From Mariprofundaceae bacterium (GTDB lineage: Bacteria; Pseudomonadota; Zetaproteobacteria; Mariprofundales; Mariprofundaceae), in contig JAUZQP010000153.1 of NCBI GenBank assembly GCA_030950965.1, positions 1 through 14,022 of the forward strand: a DNA stretch of 14,022 bases. The letters run 5' to 3'. A program made the position numbers and the translations under genes. Under the pieces are notes generated by a model. That model was given only the letters and a program-made list of their open reading frames with translations, ran no database searches and was not told the origin of the DNA. Below, in pieces: positions 12,924-14,022 of this stretch (the first letter of the stretch is position 1; each line of letters opens with the position of its first letter).

Positions 12924-14022
12924 CTGAAGCTCCGTCTTGTTTGGCAATGTCGATATGCCACTGGCGCAGGGTCGTCCCCAACAGTTGGTGTAAACTGGTC
13001 AGTGCATTCAAATAGTTCATCTTGGCACTCACCTCACCATTTTCAGCTTGTACCAAGGCATCCTGGGCTAGAATTAAATCGTAGTTGGAGGAGATCCCCG
13101 TTTTCACCTTGACCGTTTCTCCCTCTAGCTGTTTGCGTGAAAGTTCAGTCACCCGCTTGGCAAGGGCAATCGTATCCCACGTTAAATTCACGTTACGCAT
13201 GCTGGTTTGAATATTAACATCCAGTTGTTTCTCGGTATCTTGCCACGCCAGCTCCGTGGTTTCACGAGCAATGCGTGCCGTGATATAGCGTTGCTCTCGC
13301 GTCAAGTCGCCCAATGGAACACTCAGCGTTACGCCAACACTATAATTACCCTGCCGCCGTTGCCCCAACTGCTGCTGTGTTTGCTGCCACTGCGAACCGA
13401 TTGCGGTGACACTGTAATCCGCCGTGATACTGGCATCCCACAACTGTTGATCTTCAGCTTGTTCCAAGCGTGTAGTCTGATTGGCAAGATTGATGGTTCC
13501 CTGAATATAAGCTGGTTGGTATTGACGAGCCAACTGCTGTAGTGCTTTGAGTTTTAAGGGTTCGCGCTCCACATCAAGCTCAAGCACAGGGCGAATACGC
13601 ATTTGCCGATCCACATTCATCAAACTTAACAAAGCCACCCGTTGGTCTTCAACGCGGTTTTGCTGCTGCCGATAGCTTAATGCGCTCTTTGCCAAAGTGT
13701 TTTCCAGTTGAATAACCTTGTTGGCTGCCACCCGTCCCATCTTCACCAGGGCTTTTTGACGCTCTAAATTGTTGCGCGAACGCTCAATGGATTGTGCAGT
13801 AATCGTTAATTGCTGCTGCGCCAACATAAAGCGACGGTAGCTAAAAATCACATTGCTCACCGTCTTGATTAAGGTGTTACGCAACGCTTGGATGTTGCTC
13901 TGCTCCGCTCGCTGCGCCAAGGTCTGGGTGATTTCGTTGAACGATAAACCAGCCCCTTGAAGCAAAGGCTGGGTAAAAGAGAGTGAAGCCGACGACTGCG
14001 CACCCACACCATTACCCGGGCG
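12916..14022 (-). CDS. TolC-like outer-membrane efflux protein, N terminus outside the window
   Basis: Outer-membrane channel of the exporter. The 368 residues in the window belong to the OEP family: SLSFTQPLLQGAG near the visible N-terminal end is the characteristic strand and P-L-L-x-G-x-G turn. Long Gln/Arg/Leu-rich alpha-helical segments follow. A second repeat carries SVGVTLSVPLGDLTREQRYITAR, and the C-terminal helices end in YLNALTSLHQLLGT. The frame is open through position 14022, so the signal peptide and first helices are missing. A GTG at 14007 is internal, not a likely start. It is the first visible gene of the leftward exporter operon, and its stop overlaps the adaptor start by 8 bases. 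About 100 or more residues are probably missing compared with full-length relatives. Confidence 0.93.
   Translation of the reverse strand, partial: RPGNGVGAQSSASLSFTQPLLQGAGLSFNEITQTLAQRAEQSNIQALRNTLIKTVSNVIFSYRRFMLAQQQLTITAQSIERSRNNLERQKALVKMGRVAANKVIQLENTLAKSALSYRQQQNRVEDQRVALLSLMNVDRQMRIRPVLELDVEREPLKLKALQQLARQYQPAYIQGTINLANQTTRLEQAEDQQLWDASITADYSVTAIGSQWQQTQQQLGQRRQGNYSVGVTLSVPLGDLTREQRYITARIARETTELAWQDTEKQLDVNIQTSMRNVNLTWDTIALAKRVTELSRKQLEGETVKVKTGISSNYDLILAQDALVQAENGEVSAKMNYLNALTSLHQLLGTTLRQWHIDIAKQDGASDD
12930..12933 (-). promoter_or_regulatory. Ribosome binding site of the adaptor gene
   Basis: Minus-strand GGAG six bases before ATG 12923, inside the end of the tolC-like gene. It decides the start against TTG 12947. 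Confidence 0.6.

Noticed and set aside
13207..13542. 111-residue plus-strand open frame
   Set aside because: It is antisense to the tolC-like gene, with low-complexity composition and no ribosome site.
1..14022. tRNA, rRNA or CRISPR arrays
   Set aside because: No cloverleaf-like stretch, rRNA motif or regularly spaced repeat was seen on reading either strand.

Overview
The window looks like a piece of a Gram-negative bacterial chromosome, most likely from a proteobacterium. The supporting signs are a DksA-type transcription factor, a TolC/MacA/MacB-type tripartite exporter and intermediate base composition. A gamma- or zetaproteobacterium would fit, but the sequence alone does not fix the class. 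An oxygen-dependent BluB and a probable haem-c sensor kinase suggest an organism that meets oxygen and monitors redox or gas conditions.

Layout. (1) Positions 1-2640, plus strand: the 3' part of a membrane-bound hybrid histidine kinase whose extracytoplasmic domain carries a CxxCH haem-attachment motif; its N terminus lies outside the window. (2) 2641-2977: a non-coding stretch with two strong palindromes and one good intrinsic terminator. (3) 2978-3343: dksA. (4) 3344-3564: a hairpin followed by a 167-bp imperfect palindrome. Its inner 28-bp stem pairs without a break only in the minus-strand transcript, which is the strand on which acylphosphatase is read. (5) 3565-3846, minus strand: acylphosphatase, divergent from the next block. 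(6) 3907-9676, plus strand: cimA-bluB-cobQ-[repeat-rich spacer]-cbiB-cobD, with most genes overlapping. (7) 9705-14022, minus strand: a four-gene exporter operon read leftward (tolC-like, truncated by the window edge; macA-like adaptor; ATPase; permease).

How the genes fit together. CobQ amidates the corrin ring to adenosylcobyric acid. CobD makes aminopropanol phosphate from threonine phosphate, and CbiB attaches it. BluB makes the lower ligand dimethylbenzimidazole from reduced FMN and oxygen. This is the late, ring-completed half of cobalamin synthesis; the nucleotide-loop transferases and the corrin-ring genes are not in the window. CimA starts isoleucine synthesis from pyruvate and acetyl-CoA and shares a 4-base start/stop overlap with bluB, so it belongs to the same transcription unit. 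The exporter genes form a complete trans-envelope set: outer-membrane channel, periplasmic adaptor, and a MacB-like ABC transporter split into separate ATPase and permease.

The least ordinary part of the window is the non-coding DNA. A short motif (ATTCAGG followed by TTA or CTA) recurs five times, in both orientations, on the two sides of dksA. A REP-like palindrome occurs upstream of dksA, and a related one lies between cobQ and cbiB. The cobQ stop-codon region is repeated in inverted form about 80 bases downstream.
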